Shown here in pieces: positions 7,941 through 16,540 of a stretch of DNA of 36,093 bases. How positions within the stretch are numbered: position 1 is the stretch's first letter; each line of letters begins with the position of its first letter. The translations under genes and the position numbers were made by a program. Location of the stretch: positions 1 through 36,093 of the forward strand of contig NZ_JAEEGC010000029.1 in the NCBI RefSeq assembly GCF_019207025.1, given 5' to 3'. Origin of the DNA: Clostridium thailandense (lineage in GTDB: Bacteria; Bacillota; Clostridia; Clostridiales; Clostridiaceae). The notes below the pieces were generated by a model. That model was given only the letters and a program-made list of their open reading frames with translations. It had not been told where the DNA came from and ran no database searches.

Positions 7941-9005
7941 CTATCCCTTTAGTCTTTCTTTGACACCATACCCAATATCCTTTACTTCTGGTAAACTTCC
8001 TTTAAATTGTGATGTAATTTCTTCACTTAATTTGTATTCGATTCCTTCTTTATCTTTTAGGCTTTCCTTGAAGGCATATTGAACTATAAGCTTTCCATTA
8101 TCATAACACAACATTATACCAATGGTTGGATCATCTTCCTTAGATTTTAATTTACAATCTACTATAGAAAGATAAAAACCTAATGCTCCTAAATACTCTG
8201 GTCTAAACTCACCTATTTTTAATTTTACTGCTACATAACATCTAAGCTTCAAATGATAAAATAATATATCTATATAATAATCTTCATTTTCAACTTTTAT
8301 ATGATACTTGTCCCCTATAAAAGCAAATCCCAAATCACTTTCAATAAGAAAATCTAAAACCTTTTCCTTAATTTGTTTCTCTAAGTCCCTTTCACTGCCT
8401 TCTTCCGAAAAGTTTAAAAAATCAAATAAATATCCATCTTTTAACAGCTCATTATCTAAAGCCTTTTCATCTGTTAACTCAGTTATTTCAGCATCTTCTT
8501 CTACTTTTTTTGAATTATTGTAATCATTCTTATCTTCTATTTCCTTGTTAAAAAGATTTCCCTCGGTATCATTTCTATATACATCCTCGCAAATTCCATA
8601 TTCAGTCTCAATCTCTCTTATTACTCTATCCTTACTCCAATTATTCTCTATGATCTTTTTAATATATTTTATTCTAATATCTATATCTTCTATTTTATTA
8701 ATTAGTATTATATGATGAGACCAACTTATTCTTGAAGCAAAATTTTTAATAAACTCTTTATCTTTGTATTCCTCGGCAAATTTACACATATACTTTAGAT
8801 TTTTTTGGTAAAACCCTTGAATATCAGGAAAATTTTTCTTTAGATCCTGTGAAATAATCTCTAATGTATAATCCAAAACCTCATCTGTATCTATTTTTAA
8901 TATAAGATTTCCCAATTCCCAATAGAGTACAATTAATTCCCTGTTTACACTAATTATAGCCTTTTTTTGAGAATTAACTACTTTTTCTCTTATTTTATCT
9001 ATCAT
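7941..9005 (-). CDS. DUF1016/YhcG-like PDDEXK protein with altered catalytic motif
   Basis: A 354-residue relative of YhcG (DUF1016), a PD-(D/E)XK nuclease-fold family. The N-terminal helical domain (about 1-140) has the family's LYWELGNLI, RISWSHHIIL and IIENNWSKDRVIREIE stretches. The C-terminal nuclease domain (about 205-350) has YYIDILFYHLKLRCYVAVKL, then KIGEFRPEYLGALGFYL. Family members normally read VxxELK after the Asp; here residue 261 is Lys (VKLK; codon AAA), so the catalytic Glu is lost while Asp246 and Lys263 remain. Between the domains, residues about 145-205 are an acidic, Asn/Glu-rich insert. No restriction-modification, toxin or phage genes are next to it. It could be a nuclease-dead binding protein, or a decaying gene. 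ATG with a G-rich ribosome site 4 bases away. Confidence 0.85.
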   Translation of the reverse strand: MIDKIREKVVNSQKKAIISVNRELIVLYWELGNLILKIDTDEVLDYTLEIISQDLKKNFPDIQGFYQKNLKYMCKFAEEYKDKEFIKNFASRISWSHHIILINKIEDIDIRIKYIKKIIENNWSKDRVIREIETEYGICEDVYRNDTEGNLFNKEIEDKNDYNNSKKVEEDAEITELTDEKALDNELLKDGYLFDFLNFSEEGSERDLEKQIKEKVLDFLIESDLGFAFIGDKYHIKVENEDYYIDILFYHLKLRCYVAVKLKIGEFRPEYLGALGFYLSIVDCKLKSKEDDPTIGIMLCYDNGKLIVQYAFKESLKDKEGIEYKLSEEITSQFKGSLPEVKDIGYGVKERLKG

Positions 9006-9097
9006 TGCACTCCCCCCTTTTATCGCATATTATATATGAAAATTTATTATTCTTATGTTTCCTTATAATTATAATACTAATTATACAGAAATTTTAA

Positions 9098-9727
9098 CTA
9101 TATATCAAAATCCTTTTGGATATCAATTATTCTCCATTTATTATTTTCTTTACTTACTATTAAAGTGGCATGCCATATGTATGTATCTTGGGCTGATGTT
9201 ACTGCCTTAAATGATATATTGTATTTCCATGTAGATTCGTTAGCTTTTTCCCTCGTTATGTTATAACTTTCCAACCAAGGGCTCGAAAATCCAGTTACCC
9301 AACTTTCCCTTTTATCCATTGTTTCCTTAAATTTTTCTTTTAAGGGTTTACTAAGAGCTGCATATTGAACTGCTCCATTTCTTGTTTTAACTCCTTTTGC
9401 CCAAAGTTGTGCCACATCTTCAGGAATTTGTGGATTATAGTCTTCTACAAATTCCTGAAACAGCGTTATTCTTTCCTCTAATGCCTTTTTTTCTGTACTA
9501 TACAATTGTACACTATTTTCCTTTTTATCAAAAGACACATTAAATCCAAAATCTCTTTTTAATGCATCTTCAGATACATATACTTTGTTATCTTTTATTA
9601 TATATTCTTCCGAACTATTTTCAAATACTTTACCTTCACTACTCACATTAAGAGGATTTTTAGCCGATACAAAACCTGCAGTAAATGATAATATAAAACA
9701 AATAAATAATAACATTACTTTTTTCAT
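9098..9727 (-). CDS. Secreted protein, unassigned
   Basis: A 209-residue exported protein of unknown function. A Sec signal peptide spans residues about 1-22, ending SFTAGFVSAKN. Residues about 40-75 (EYIIKDNKVYVSEDALKRDF then NSVQLYS) look like the short stalk-like repeat of copper amine oxidase N-terminal-type domains common in clostridial wall proteins. The remainder (about 78-209), with WKYNISFKAVTSAQDTYIWH and a final NNKWRIIDIQKDF, resembles an NTF2-like or DUF4829-type beta domain ending in a strand-turn-strand. No lipobox or anchor is seen, so it is released or loosely bound. It is probably monocistronic; the neighbours give no clue to its role. Confidence 0.7.
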   Translation of the reverse strand: MKKVMLLFICFILSFTAGFVSAKNPLNVSSEGKVFENSSEEYIIKDNKVYVSEDALKRDFGFNVSFDKKENSVQLYSTEKKALEERITLFQEFVEDYNPQIPEDVAQLWAKGVKTRNGAVQYAALSKPLKEKFKETMDKRESWVTGFSSPWLESYNITREKANESTWKYNISFKAVTSAQDTYIWHATLIVSKENNKWRIIDIQKDFDI

Positions 9728-9876
9728 ATAAGCACATCCTTAAAATATTACTCATCTTATCTTTTGGCCAATTATAAAAACGAACTTGAATCTAAGGTAT
9801 TCTTATGTAACTTAAATTTAAAACTTACTATGTATATATCTCATCTCATATTCTTAATTTTAATTATTTATTTAAA

Positions 9877-9899
9877 AAAAGAGCATTTAATGCTCTTTT
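9877..9899 (-). terminator. Rho-independent terminator after the Yip1 gene
   Basis: AAAAGAGCA / TGCTCTTTT stem with a 5-base loop; on the minus strand it runs into seven U residues. It lies about 60 bases after the Yip1-type gene and should isolate it from the secreted-protein gene. Confidence 0.85.
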
Positions 9900-9960
9900 A
9901 AAATATACTTATATTATTGCTAATTTTCAAAATTATATAATAGTTTTTTCATAAATTATA

Positions 9961-10629
9961 CTAAACAAAAATTCTAATTGCTATTCCAACAATATAAATT
10001 CCAAAAATTATAAGAGTTGATTTTTTAATATTCATTTTATAAACAACAGAAATACCTATTGCCACTAAAATCAAGCTCCATATTAAAAAAGGATCAATAG
10101 ACGAAAATAACTTATAAATAATACTTTTCTCACTTACTGATGAACCTAGAAATACTGTGAGATTAGTTGAGACATTTTTGATATTTTGAGGATCTGTAAA
10201 TGCCATTACTATAGCTCCTACAACTCCTGCAATTACCATTGGAATATAGGCAAGAATATTTACACAAAATAATTGTTTGAAGCCTCCATCTTCCTGCATA
10301 AACATAGTTATAAGCTTAATAACTGCAGTAACTACCAATATTGTTAATACTGGGGTAAGTATAGGTGCTACCATAACGGAAATTGTAACAATAGTTTTTA
10401 ACATTGGTATTGTATTCTGCGAAAAATTTGGTAATTCTTGAGCCTGTAATATCGAAAAATTTATAAGTTTAGGCAATTCCGATACTGATACGATTAATTG
10501 TACTATTATTATAGGTATCAAATATTTAAGTATCTTTTGTTCCTCACTAATTCTTTGCATTGCTTCTCTCGGCTCTACTATAGCTCCAAAGATATTTTTT
10601 AACACTCCACTTTTATTTTTTTCTGACAT
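9961..10629 (-). CDS. Yip1-domain membrane protein
   Basis: A 222-residue integral membrane protein with about five transmembrane segments: around 38-56 (YLIPIIIVQLIVSV), 85-110 (ISVMVAPILTPVLTILVVTA), 124-148 (FCVNILAYIPMVIAGVVGAI), 173-193 (LIWSLILVAIGISVVY) and 203-221. The N-terminal cytosolic part FGAIVEPREAMQRI is the usual opening of bacterial Yip1/YckC-like proteins. The biochemical role of this family in bacteria is poorly known; members often accompany ABC exporters, and this one follows an ABC ATPase-permease pair on the same strand with about 127 bases between. It may be an accessory subunit or simply a neighbour. GGGGG ribosome site before ATG. Confidence 0.75.
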   Translation of the reverse strand: MSEKNKSGVLKNIFGAIVEPREAMQRISEEQKILKYLIPIIIVQLIVSVSELPKLINFSILQAQELPNFSQNTIPMLKTIVTISVMVAPILTPVLTILVVTAVIKLITMFMQEDGGFKQLFCVNILAYIPMVIAGVVGAIVMAFTDPQNIKNVSTNLTVFLGSSVSEKSIIYKLFSSIDPFLIWSLILVAIGISVVYKMNIKKSTLIIFGIYIVGIAIRIFV

Positions 10630-10756
10630 TTTAAATATCCCCCTTAAAATTATATTTTTAATACTTTTACTTCAACTTATTAGCTTTAAAAACCTAACAA
10701 ATTCAATTATAGAAATTCTTATATATTCTATGGTTTAAAGTATACTTGTATGATTA

Positions 10757-12409
10757 TTACTCATTTAAATTTATAGTGTCTAAAGATATGTTAAACGCCT
10801 TTTTCCATGCAGCTATTACCATGACAAATGCCACAATCATGTATATATATACACCATAATTAAAGGTGGTACAAAAGTAATGTACTCCCGCTAAAGCCCC
10901 AATTAAAATCATAAGTGGAATCATAATTAATCCTTCTCCCTGCTTAGAAACTCCAAAACTCTCTGAAAAAGGTAATGATTTTTTCATAACTCTAAAACAA
11001 ATTACTGTGAATAGCATCATATTAAAAAATATGACAATCAAATCTGGAAATATTCTCATTCCAAATATATATATAAATATTGCACATTCAATAATGTATA
11101 TAGGCATTAAGAGATTAACAATAAATGCTTTCAAGGTTCCCTTAAATATATTAGCTATATTTTTAATAGGCATAGTTTTATAAATCCAAGCCCCTTTGTA
11201 TCTCCCTGAATATTTCATCATCATAATTACCGTTGGAAGCATTAATGCACAGAAATATATATATAAATAAACTTTGCTTGAAGCAAGTTTTGATAAGCCA
11301 TCATCCTTTAACACATTGAATATAAATATGAAGGGAAAAATCAACGAGAAACCTAAAGACGGATATACTTTAAGCTTAAATTCCCTTTCATTCTTCATCA
11401 TATTGGAAGCAAATCTGAAAAATGTTCTTTCTTCTTTGTTAAAACAAATAAATTTGGATATTACATCAGAAATTACTTTATTTCTTTTTTCACTTTTTCC
11501 ACTATTATTATTTAGTTTTTGTAAGTTTTTTTCAAAGCTTGGTATTAACTTTATATATGCGAATATTGAAACAATAGGTACAACTACCGTTAAAATTGAA
11601 AGTAATATAAAAGGTATGCTTTTATTACCTTGCAATATGACTTCAAAAGGCGCTCCAAACCATATAGGAGCTACGAAATACTGCCACCATTTTGGCGTAA
11701 ATATTACTTTTATATTACTAATTTCAAATACCCTTCCAATTAATTGATACCCTATGCTTATAGCTATGGATAAGACTATTTGAACATAATTTATCATATC
11801 TTTTAACTTTTCCCCATCAAAAAATTTTAGTATTACCAAATATAATAAGGCTGTTAATACAACTATAAATAAATCCATAAAAACAATCTCAAATATAAAT
11901 ATAATGAAAAATAAGACTCCATGCCTTATTAATGCTGCCACTAGCGGAATACCCGAAATAGAAATAGTCATAAAGAACATGTAAATTAGTATGTGAATGA
12001 CTTTAGCTGTACTTAAAGTTTTGTTATCTACTGGCTTTGAAAATAAAATATTCTTATCCCTAATATCTAAAAGTACAGACGAAAAATCTGAAATTAAAGA
12101 AGTCATGATCATAAACATCAACATTCCAAAAACAAAGCTCATTTGAAATATAAAGTTTTTTCCCATAACTACAAAAGGAACAATGATTATTCCTATTAAT
12201 CCATAAATCCATAGAGATTTAAAAAATCCATTCTCATACTTGTCTTCGTTTTTATTTTTTGCTGAACCACCTACAGCAGTAGGTACTCTTCTTCCATCCA
12301 TAATAAGCTTTACTTGCAGAATTTTTCTCATTATGTGGTAATCTACACCCAATTTTTCAAAGAATCCTCTGAAGTTATCTAGAAATTTCAATACTTTAAA
12401 GTCTCTCAT
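10757..12409 (-). CDS. ABC exporter permease
   Basis: A 550-residue polytopic membrane protein, the permease partner of the ATPase gene directly upstream. After a basic cytosolic N-terminus (about 1-65), hydrophobic segments lie around 68-88, 92-108, 140-195, 208-225, 260-285, 350-375 and 385-530, roughly twelve in all. The pattern fits the large clostridial/bacillar ABC-2-related permeases (YthQ-like or putative ABC exporter family), with the N-terminal loop DIRDKNILFSKPVDNKTLS being typical. The substrate is unknown; lantibiotics, peptides or lipids are exported by relatives. Translation is probably coupled: the start codon is 3 bases after the ATPase stop and the AGAGAGGT box lies in the end of that gene. 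Confidence 0.85.
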   Translation of the reverse strand: MRDFKVLKFLDNFRGFFEKLGVDYHIMRKILQVKLIMDGRRVPTAVGGSAKNKNEDKYENGFFKSLWIYGLIGIIIVPFVVMGKNFIFQMSFVFGMLMFMIMTSLISDFSSVLLDIRDKNILFSKPVDNKTLSTAKVIHILIYMFFMTISISGIPLVAALIRHGVLFFIIFIFEIVFMDLFIVVLTALLYLVILKFFDGEKLKDMINYVQIVLSIAISIGYQLIGRVFEISNIKVIFTPKWWQYFVAPIWFGAPFEVILQGNKSIPFILLSILTVVVPIVSIFAYIKLIPSFEKNLQKLNNNSGKSEKRNKVISDVISKFICFNKEERTFFRFASNMMKNEREFKLKVYPSLGFSLIFPFIFIFNVLKDDGLSKLASSKVYLYIYFCALMLPTVIMMMKYSGRYKGAWIYKTMPIKNIANIFKGTLKAFIVNLLMPIYIIECAIFIYIFGMRIFPDLIVIFFNMMLFTVICFRVMKKSLPFSESFGVSKQGEGLIMIPLMILIGALAGVHYFCTTFNYGVYIYMIVAFVMVIAAWKKAFNISLDTINLNE

Positions 12410-12412
12410 AAA

Positions 12413-13204
12413 TTAATACCTCTCTTGAACTATGGATACAAATTCCCTTGCTATTTCCTTATGTTCATTAAACCCTACTAACTGATTAAATATTTTCTCT
12501 AATGATCCTTCCTTACACTTATGCATTAATTCTTGAAAGCTTCCATCGACTACTACTTGGCCACCATTTAATAACACTATTCTGTTACTTATCTTTTCAA
12601 CCACATCCATTATGTGTGATGAATAAAATACTGTTTTCCCTTGTGACGCCAGTTCTGATAATATTTCTTTAACTACCAAAACACTATTTGCATCTAATCC
12701 ACTTAAGGGTTCATCAAAAAATAGTATGTCTGGATCATGCAATAAACTTGATATTATGAGTACCTTTTGCTTCATACCTTTAGAATAAGATGATATTCTT
12801 GAATTATATACTGACTCGATCTGAAATACTTTCATAAGTCTTTCAGCTTTTTTATCGACTTCGTTATAATTTAATCCATACAGTTCTCCTATAAATGTTA
12901 GATATTCCCTCGCAGTAAGATTATCATATATTTCAGCTGTTTCAGGTACATACCCTATTCTTTTCTTATAATCTATATTTCCATCAGATATATCCTGCCC
13001 AAAAATTTTTACTTCTCCTAAATATCCAGTTACAAGCCCTAACATTATCTTTACTGTAGTACTTTTACCTGCTCCATTGGGTCCTATATAACCTATAATT
13101 TGTCCCTTATGTACATCTAAATTTACACCCTTTAATACTTCTTTCTCTCCAAATTTAATTTTCAGATTTCTTATAGTTATCAAAGGTTCTCTTGTATTCT
13201 CCAT
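12413..13204 (-). CDS. ABC transporter ATP-binding protein
   Basis: A 263-residue ATPase powering the permease encoded next. All motifs are present: Walker A GPNGAGKST (about 41-49), Q-loop region RIGYVPETAEIYD, signature SYSKGMKQKV (variant of LSGGQ, common in this exporter class), Walker B ILFFDEPLSGLD, and H-loop FYSSHIMD. I chose ATG at 13204 because AGGAGT lies 6 bases upstream; the longer frame begins without a ribosome site. It is the first gene of the ABC pair, and probably the first of a unit with the Yip1-type gene. The substrate cannot be told. An inverted repeat about 100 bases upstream may be the operator of the unit. Confidence 0.93.
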   Translation of the reverse strand: MENTREPLITIRNLKIKFGEKEVLKGVNLDVHKGQIIGYIGPNGAGKSTTVKIMLGLVTGYLGEVKIFGQDISDGNIDYKKRIGYVPETAEIYDNLTAREYLTFIGELYGLNYNEVDKKAERLMKVFQIESVYNSRISSYSKGMKQKVLIISSLLHDPDILFFDEPLSGLDANSVLVVKEILSELASQGKTVFYSSHIMDVVEKISNRIVLLNGGQVVVDGSFQELMHKCKEGSLEKIFNQLVGFNEHKEIAREFVSIVQERY

Positions 13205-13708
13205 AAAATCACTCCTATTCATGTTAATATTAATAAAAGCGAAATTCATATTAAATTGGCTTGCGAATTAACCTAATACAAATTTCACTTCATAAATACA
13301 ATGTTATGTGATATATAATACAACATTGTTATAATTAAGGCAAAACTACTATATACTGGATTTTAATAATTTTACCGTATATAAGTCCATGTTATCGTTA
13401 TCATCTCAGTGTACATTTCCGTTAATGAAGCTATCATTATATAGATAAGCATTCTACATTTAACCTTATGTATTATCATATAGCATTGATACATATAAAT
13501 ATATTTTTTTACATTTTCAATTCATGTATTCCATTAATTTACTTATCAGTACAATTTATTTGCATTTATAGTCTACGTTTGTAAGCTAGGCTTGTCAAGA
13601 AAACTTCAGAAATTTATTAAAGGTTATATATCAAGTTTCTTGTTTTATATGAGCTTACGTATTATACTAAAGTATATTACTAATTACCTTTACAAGGAGT
13701 GACGACCT
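13205..13708. promoter_or_regulatory. Divergent intergenic region with inverted repeat and a plus-strand promoter
   Basis: This 504-base AT-rich gap separates the ABC operon from the alpha/beta hydrolase gene. ACAATGTT (13298-13305) and AACATTGT (13322-13329) make an 8-bp inverted repeat with a 16-base spacer, about 95 bases before the ATPase start; a regulator of the ABC genes might bind here. For the hydrolase, TTGTCA (13592-13597), a 17-base spacer and TATTAA (13615-13620) form a likely sigma-A promoter. I see no convincing gene or structured RNA in the rest. Confidence 0.5.
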
Positions 13709-14677
13709 GTGGAGAATAAAACAATATCATTAAGAGAAAAAGGAGTAAGGGTTTTACCCTCAAAGAAATTCATGAAAATAACACTAATTCTTATCTTACT
13801 TATAATATTGTTAATTGAAGCTTTTTCAGTTTATATAGTATTCAAATTCAGCCATCCCAAATCAATCAACCTTCAGCCCAATTTTAAAGTATATGGAATA
13901 AAAGATTTTGAAAAGGTACATTTCAATAGCCAAAAAAATGATATATCTTTATCTGGATATATTATAAAAAATAAAGGTAGTAAAAAAACTATAATAGTAT
14001 GTCACGGCTATGGTGATTCCAAATTTATGGTTGGTGGAAGAACTCCCTCTGATGTGAAGATAGACAATATTAGACTTGCTAAGTTATTCTTAACTCAAGG
14101 ATACAATACTCTTCTATTCGATTTTAGGGGACATGGAGATTACGCCGGTAAAAATGGTGTTACCATTGGATATAATGAACAACAAGACCTTTTAGGTGCC
14201 ATAAATTTTGTAAAATCAAAAGGGATAGGTGATAAAATAGGTCTTATAGGCTTTTCCATGGGGGCAGCTACTTCTTTAAGTGTACTAGATAAGACAAATG
14301 ATATAAGTTTCGCTATTGCTGATTCACCTTTTAGTGATTTAAAAGATTATTTAAACAGTAATATGAAGGTTTGGACAGGACTTCCTGATTTTCCTTTCGT
14401 ACCTATGATAATATTAAACTTTAAGCTAATCTATGGAGTAGATTACAGCACCGTAAGTCCTTTGAATAGTGTTAGTAAATCTAATATTCCAATTTTACTG
14501 ATACACGGAAAAAAGGATACCACAATTCCATATACAGAAAGTGCTAAAATGGGAAAACTATTAAATAATAAAAAAAGTAAATTAGTTCTATTTGATGATT
14601 CAACACACGTAGGTTCTTACTCTTTATATGGAGATAAATATGAAGCTGTTTTAAAAGAATTCTTAGCATCTATATAA
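13709..14677 (+). CDS. Membrane-anchored alpha/beta hydrolase
   Basis: A 322-residue serine hydrolase held by one N-terminal transmembrane segment (about 23-47), with the catalytic domain outside. The nucleophile elbow is GFSMGA (Ser183), and the likely acid and base are Asp270 (HGKKD) and His300 (STHVGSY). The oxyanion strand is IIVCHGYGDSK, and FDFRGHGDYAG follows as in the YqkD/BAAT-like and bem46-type families (Pfam Hydrolase_4 or dienelactone-like). Substrate unknown; short esters or peptides are possible. The start is GTG at 13709, 9 bases after AAGGAG. It is a single plus-strand gene with its own promoter and ends at a terminator shared with the convergent phosphatase gene. Confidence 0.88.
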   Translation: MENKTISLREKGVRVLPSKKFMKITLILILLIILLIEAFSVYIVFKFSHPKSINLQPNFKVYGIKDFEKVHFNSQKNDISLSGYIIKNKGSKKTIIVCHGYGDSKFMVGGRTPSDVKIDNIRLAKLFLTQGYNTLLFDFRGHGDYAGKNGVTIGYNEQQDLLGAINFVKSKGIGDKIGLIGFSMGAATSLSVLDKTNDISFAIADSPFSDLKDYLNSNMKVWTGLPDFPFVPMIILNFKLIYGVDYSTVSPLNSVSKSNIPILLIHGKKDTTIPYTESAKMGKLLNNKKSKLVLFDDSTHVGSYSLYGDKYEAVLKEFLASI

Positions 14678-14689
14678 TTAGCAAATTAA

Positions 14690-14730
14690 TTAAGGACTGT
14701 TCATGGAAAATCCTTTTGAGCAGTCCTTAA
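14690..14730. terminator. Bidirectional terminator between convergent genes
   Basis: TTAAGGACTG (14690-14699) pairs with CAGTCCTTAA (14721-14730), with AT-rich flanks on both sides. It ends the alpha/beta hydrolase (plus) and the phosphatase-like gene (minus). Confidence 0.75.
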
Positions 14731-14757
14731 AATTTAAAATTATACGTAACATTTTTA

Positions 14758-16425
14758 CTATTTGTCTACCATTACTGTATTTAGCTGACTATTGTATTCA
14801 CAATTAAATCCGACTTTGTTTAAAGCTTCAACACTTACATTTTTATTTTTAGAAATATCTTGATTACTGAAGGTATAAACAGTTTTTCCTATAGTAAGCT
14901 TTAAATTATTGCTATCATAACTTCCCCCCATGTATAGCGCTATATATTGTGGATTTACATAAGATTCCCCATCTATTATCTCACATTGGTTACTTCCAAA
15001 AGCTATAGGAGTACCATAAATTACAAGTCTTGGATCTGCCCCTATTGCAGCTAACTCTTTGTTATTCATATCTACATTGTATGCTGAAGGTAAGATAACT
15101 TTTGTGCTATTATTCTTATTACTTTTATCTATATTAAGTGTATCTACTAAAGTCCCATCTTGTTTATATGCTTTTATACTAAGAACATTTCCTTGCACAT
15201 CTGCTACTTCATAGCAAGGCATATCCTGTGGATCAAAGAAAAATGCATCCCATACTTTTGAGCTTAGATCACCATAATATTTTGCTCCACTTCTTCCTGT
15301 TACATAGTAAACTGTTCCATCTGAATACTCTGAGTAATACTTGCCATCCTTAATTGGAAATGTTCTTGATACTCCATGATCATGTCCATTTAAAACTACA
15401 TCAACATGATGTTTTTCTATCACTGGTGAAAATATGTTTTTTAATGCTACATTAGCTCTTGAAGCCTTATTATAGTAAGGTGTTTTGTGAAACATTACAA
15501 TTGTCCATTTTTGTTTATTGACTGATAAATCATTATCTAACCATTGGGCCTGTTTCTTCAAAAATTCATCATTATTTGGTGCCTCTTCATCTTCTTGACT
15601 ATCTAACACCACAAAATGTACATTACCATAATCATAAGAATAAACTTGTCCTTTTAATCCATCAGGTCCATTCATTGGGACCTTGAACTGATTTACAAAA
15701 TATTTAGGATTAGTAGAATCCCATCCCAAAGCATTATAAGTTTCATGATTGCCTTGGACAGGCATTTCAGGAATTTTATCTATGACCCCTTTTGCTGCAT
15801 CAAACCAATTATTCCAATGTCTATAATCTTGTCCCTTTTCAACTAAATCTCCTAGGTTAACCAAAAAATCAGCATCCTTATTTTTCAAAAATGCGTTTTG
15901 CACTGTTTTATTCCAAGGTGCATAATTAGGTACATCAGCATTTCCACTTTGAGAATCTCCAAATATCAAAAATTTTGTTTCTAGATATCCATTTTCTTCT
16001 GTCTTAAAGGTATTTATACTACTCCAGTTGGTTCCATCGCCTACTCTATAATTATAGACAGTACCTGGTTGAAGATTTTCTATTGTAGCTGAAAATATAT
16101 TCATATTTCCTATATTTATGTCAGTACTTGCAGTTGAAAAACTTTCTTTTCCCGCTGTAACTTTTTTTATCTCTCTTGTTTTTGTATTAGTATACTCAAT
16201 TAATCCTTTATCTATATTGCTGCTAGTTCTCCAAGTAATTGTTTGAGTGGTTTTTGGATCTTTTGTCCATGTTAAAGTAATATGATCTGGTGTGCTACTG
16301 GAATTTAAATTAGAATCAATACTTGTACCATCATAAGCAGCATATACCTTACTACTTATTGGCATACTCATAATAGAAGTTATCATAATTCCAGTTATTA
16401 TTGCTATGATACGGTTTGTTTTCAT
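14758..16425 (-). CDS. Secreted purple-acid-phosphatase-like metallophosphoesterase
   Basis: A 555-residue exported enzyme. A signal peptide covers about 1-30 (ending KVYAAYDG). Residues about 45-140 are the fibronectin-like N-terminal domain of purple acid phosphatases (PDHITLTWTKDP, GLIEYTN, NLQPGTVYNYRVGDG). The catalytic metallophosphoesterase domain (about 150-400) shows the metal-ligand series GDSQ (156-159), GDLV (192-195), GNHE (225-228), FHKTPYY and NGHDHG. The C-terminus (about 480-555) resembles the copper-amine-oxidase-type/stalk repeat used by clostridial surface proteins. Role: extracellular phosphomonoester hydrolysis, inferred. ATG at 16425 follows AGAGGTG by 6 bases. Family is clear; substrate is not. 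Confidence 0.88.
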   Translation of the reverse strand: MKTNRIIAIITGIMITSIMSMPISSKVYAAYDGTSIDSNLNSSSTPDHITLTWTKDPKTTQTITWRTSSNIDKGLIEYTNTKTREIKKVTAGKESFSTASTDINIGNMNIFSATIENLQPGTVYNYRVGDGTNWSSINTFKTEENGYLETKFLIFGDSQSGNADVPNYAPWNKTVQNAFLKNKDADFLVNLGDLVEKGQDYRHWNNWFDAAKGVIDKIPEMPVQGNHETYNALGWDSTNPKYFVNQFKVPMNGPDGLKGQVYSYDYGNVHFVVLDSQEDEEAPNNDEFLKKQAQWLDNDLSVNKQKWTIVMFHKTPYYNKASRANVALKNIFSPVIEKHHVDVVLNGHDHGVSRTFPIKDGKYYSEYSDGTVYYVTGRSGAKYYGDLSSKVWDAFFFDPQDMPCYEVADVQGNVLSIKAYKQDGTLVDTLNIDKSNKNNSTKVILPSAYNVDMNNKELAAIGADPRLVIYGTPIAFGSNQCEIIDGESYVNPQYIALYMGGSYDSNNLKLTIGKTVYTFSNQDISKNKNVSVEALNKVGFNCEYNSQLNTVMVDK

Positions 16426-16540
16426 ATCTTTCACCTCTTACATTTATTTTCCAAATTCATCTTCATTATACAGAGGTAAAATTAAAATTATATTATCTTA
16501 AGTTAAAATTAAGAAAACTTAATGTTAAAAATTTCAAGAA

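Noticed and set aside
11274..11747. 157-codon plus-strand open frame inside the ABC permease gene
   Set aside because: Antisense mirror of a hydrophobic gene; no start signal or recognisable domain.
13298..13329. ABC operon inverted repeat as a GntR/YtrA operator
   Set aside because: Only an 8-bp repeat is present and no GntR-type gene is nearby, so no specific regulator can be named.
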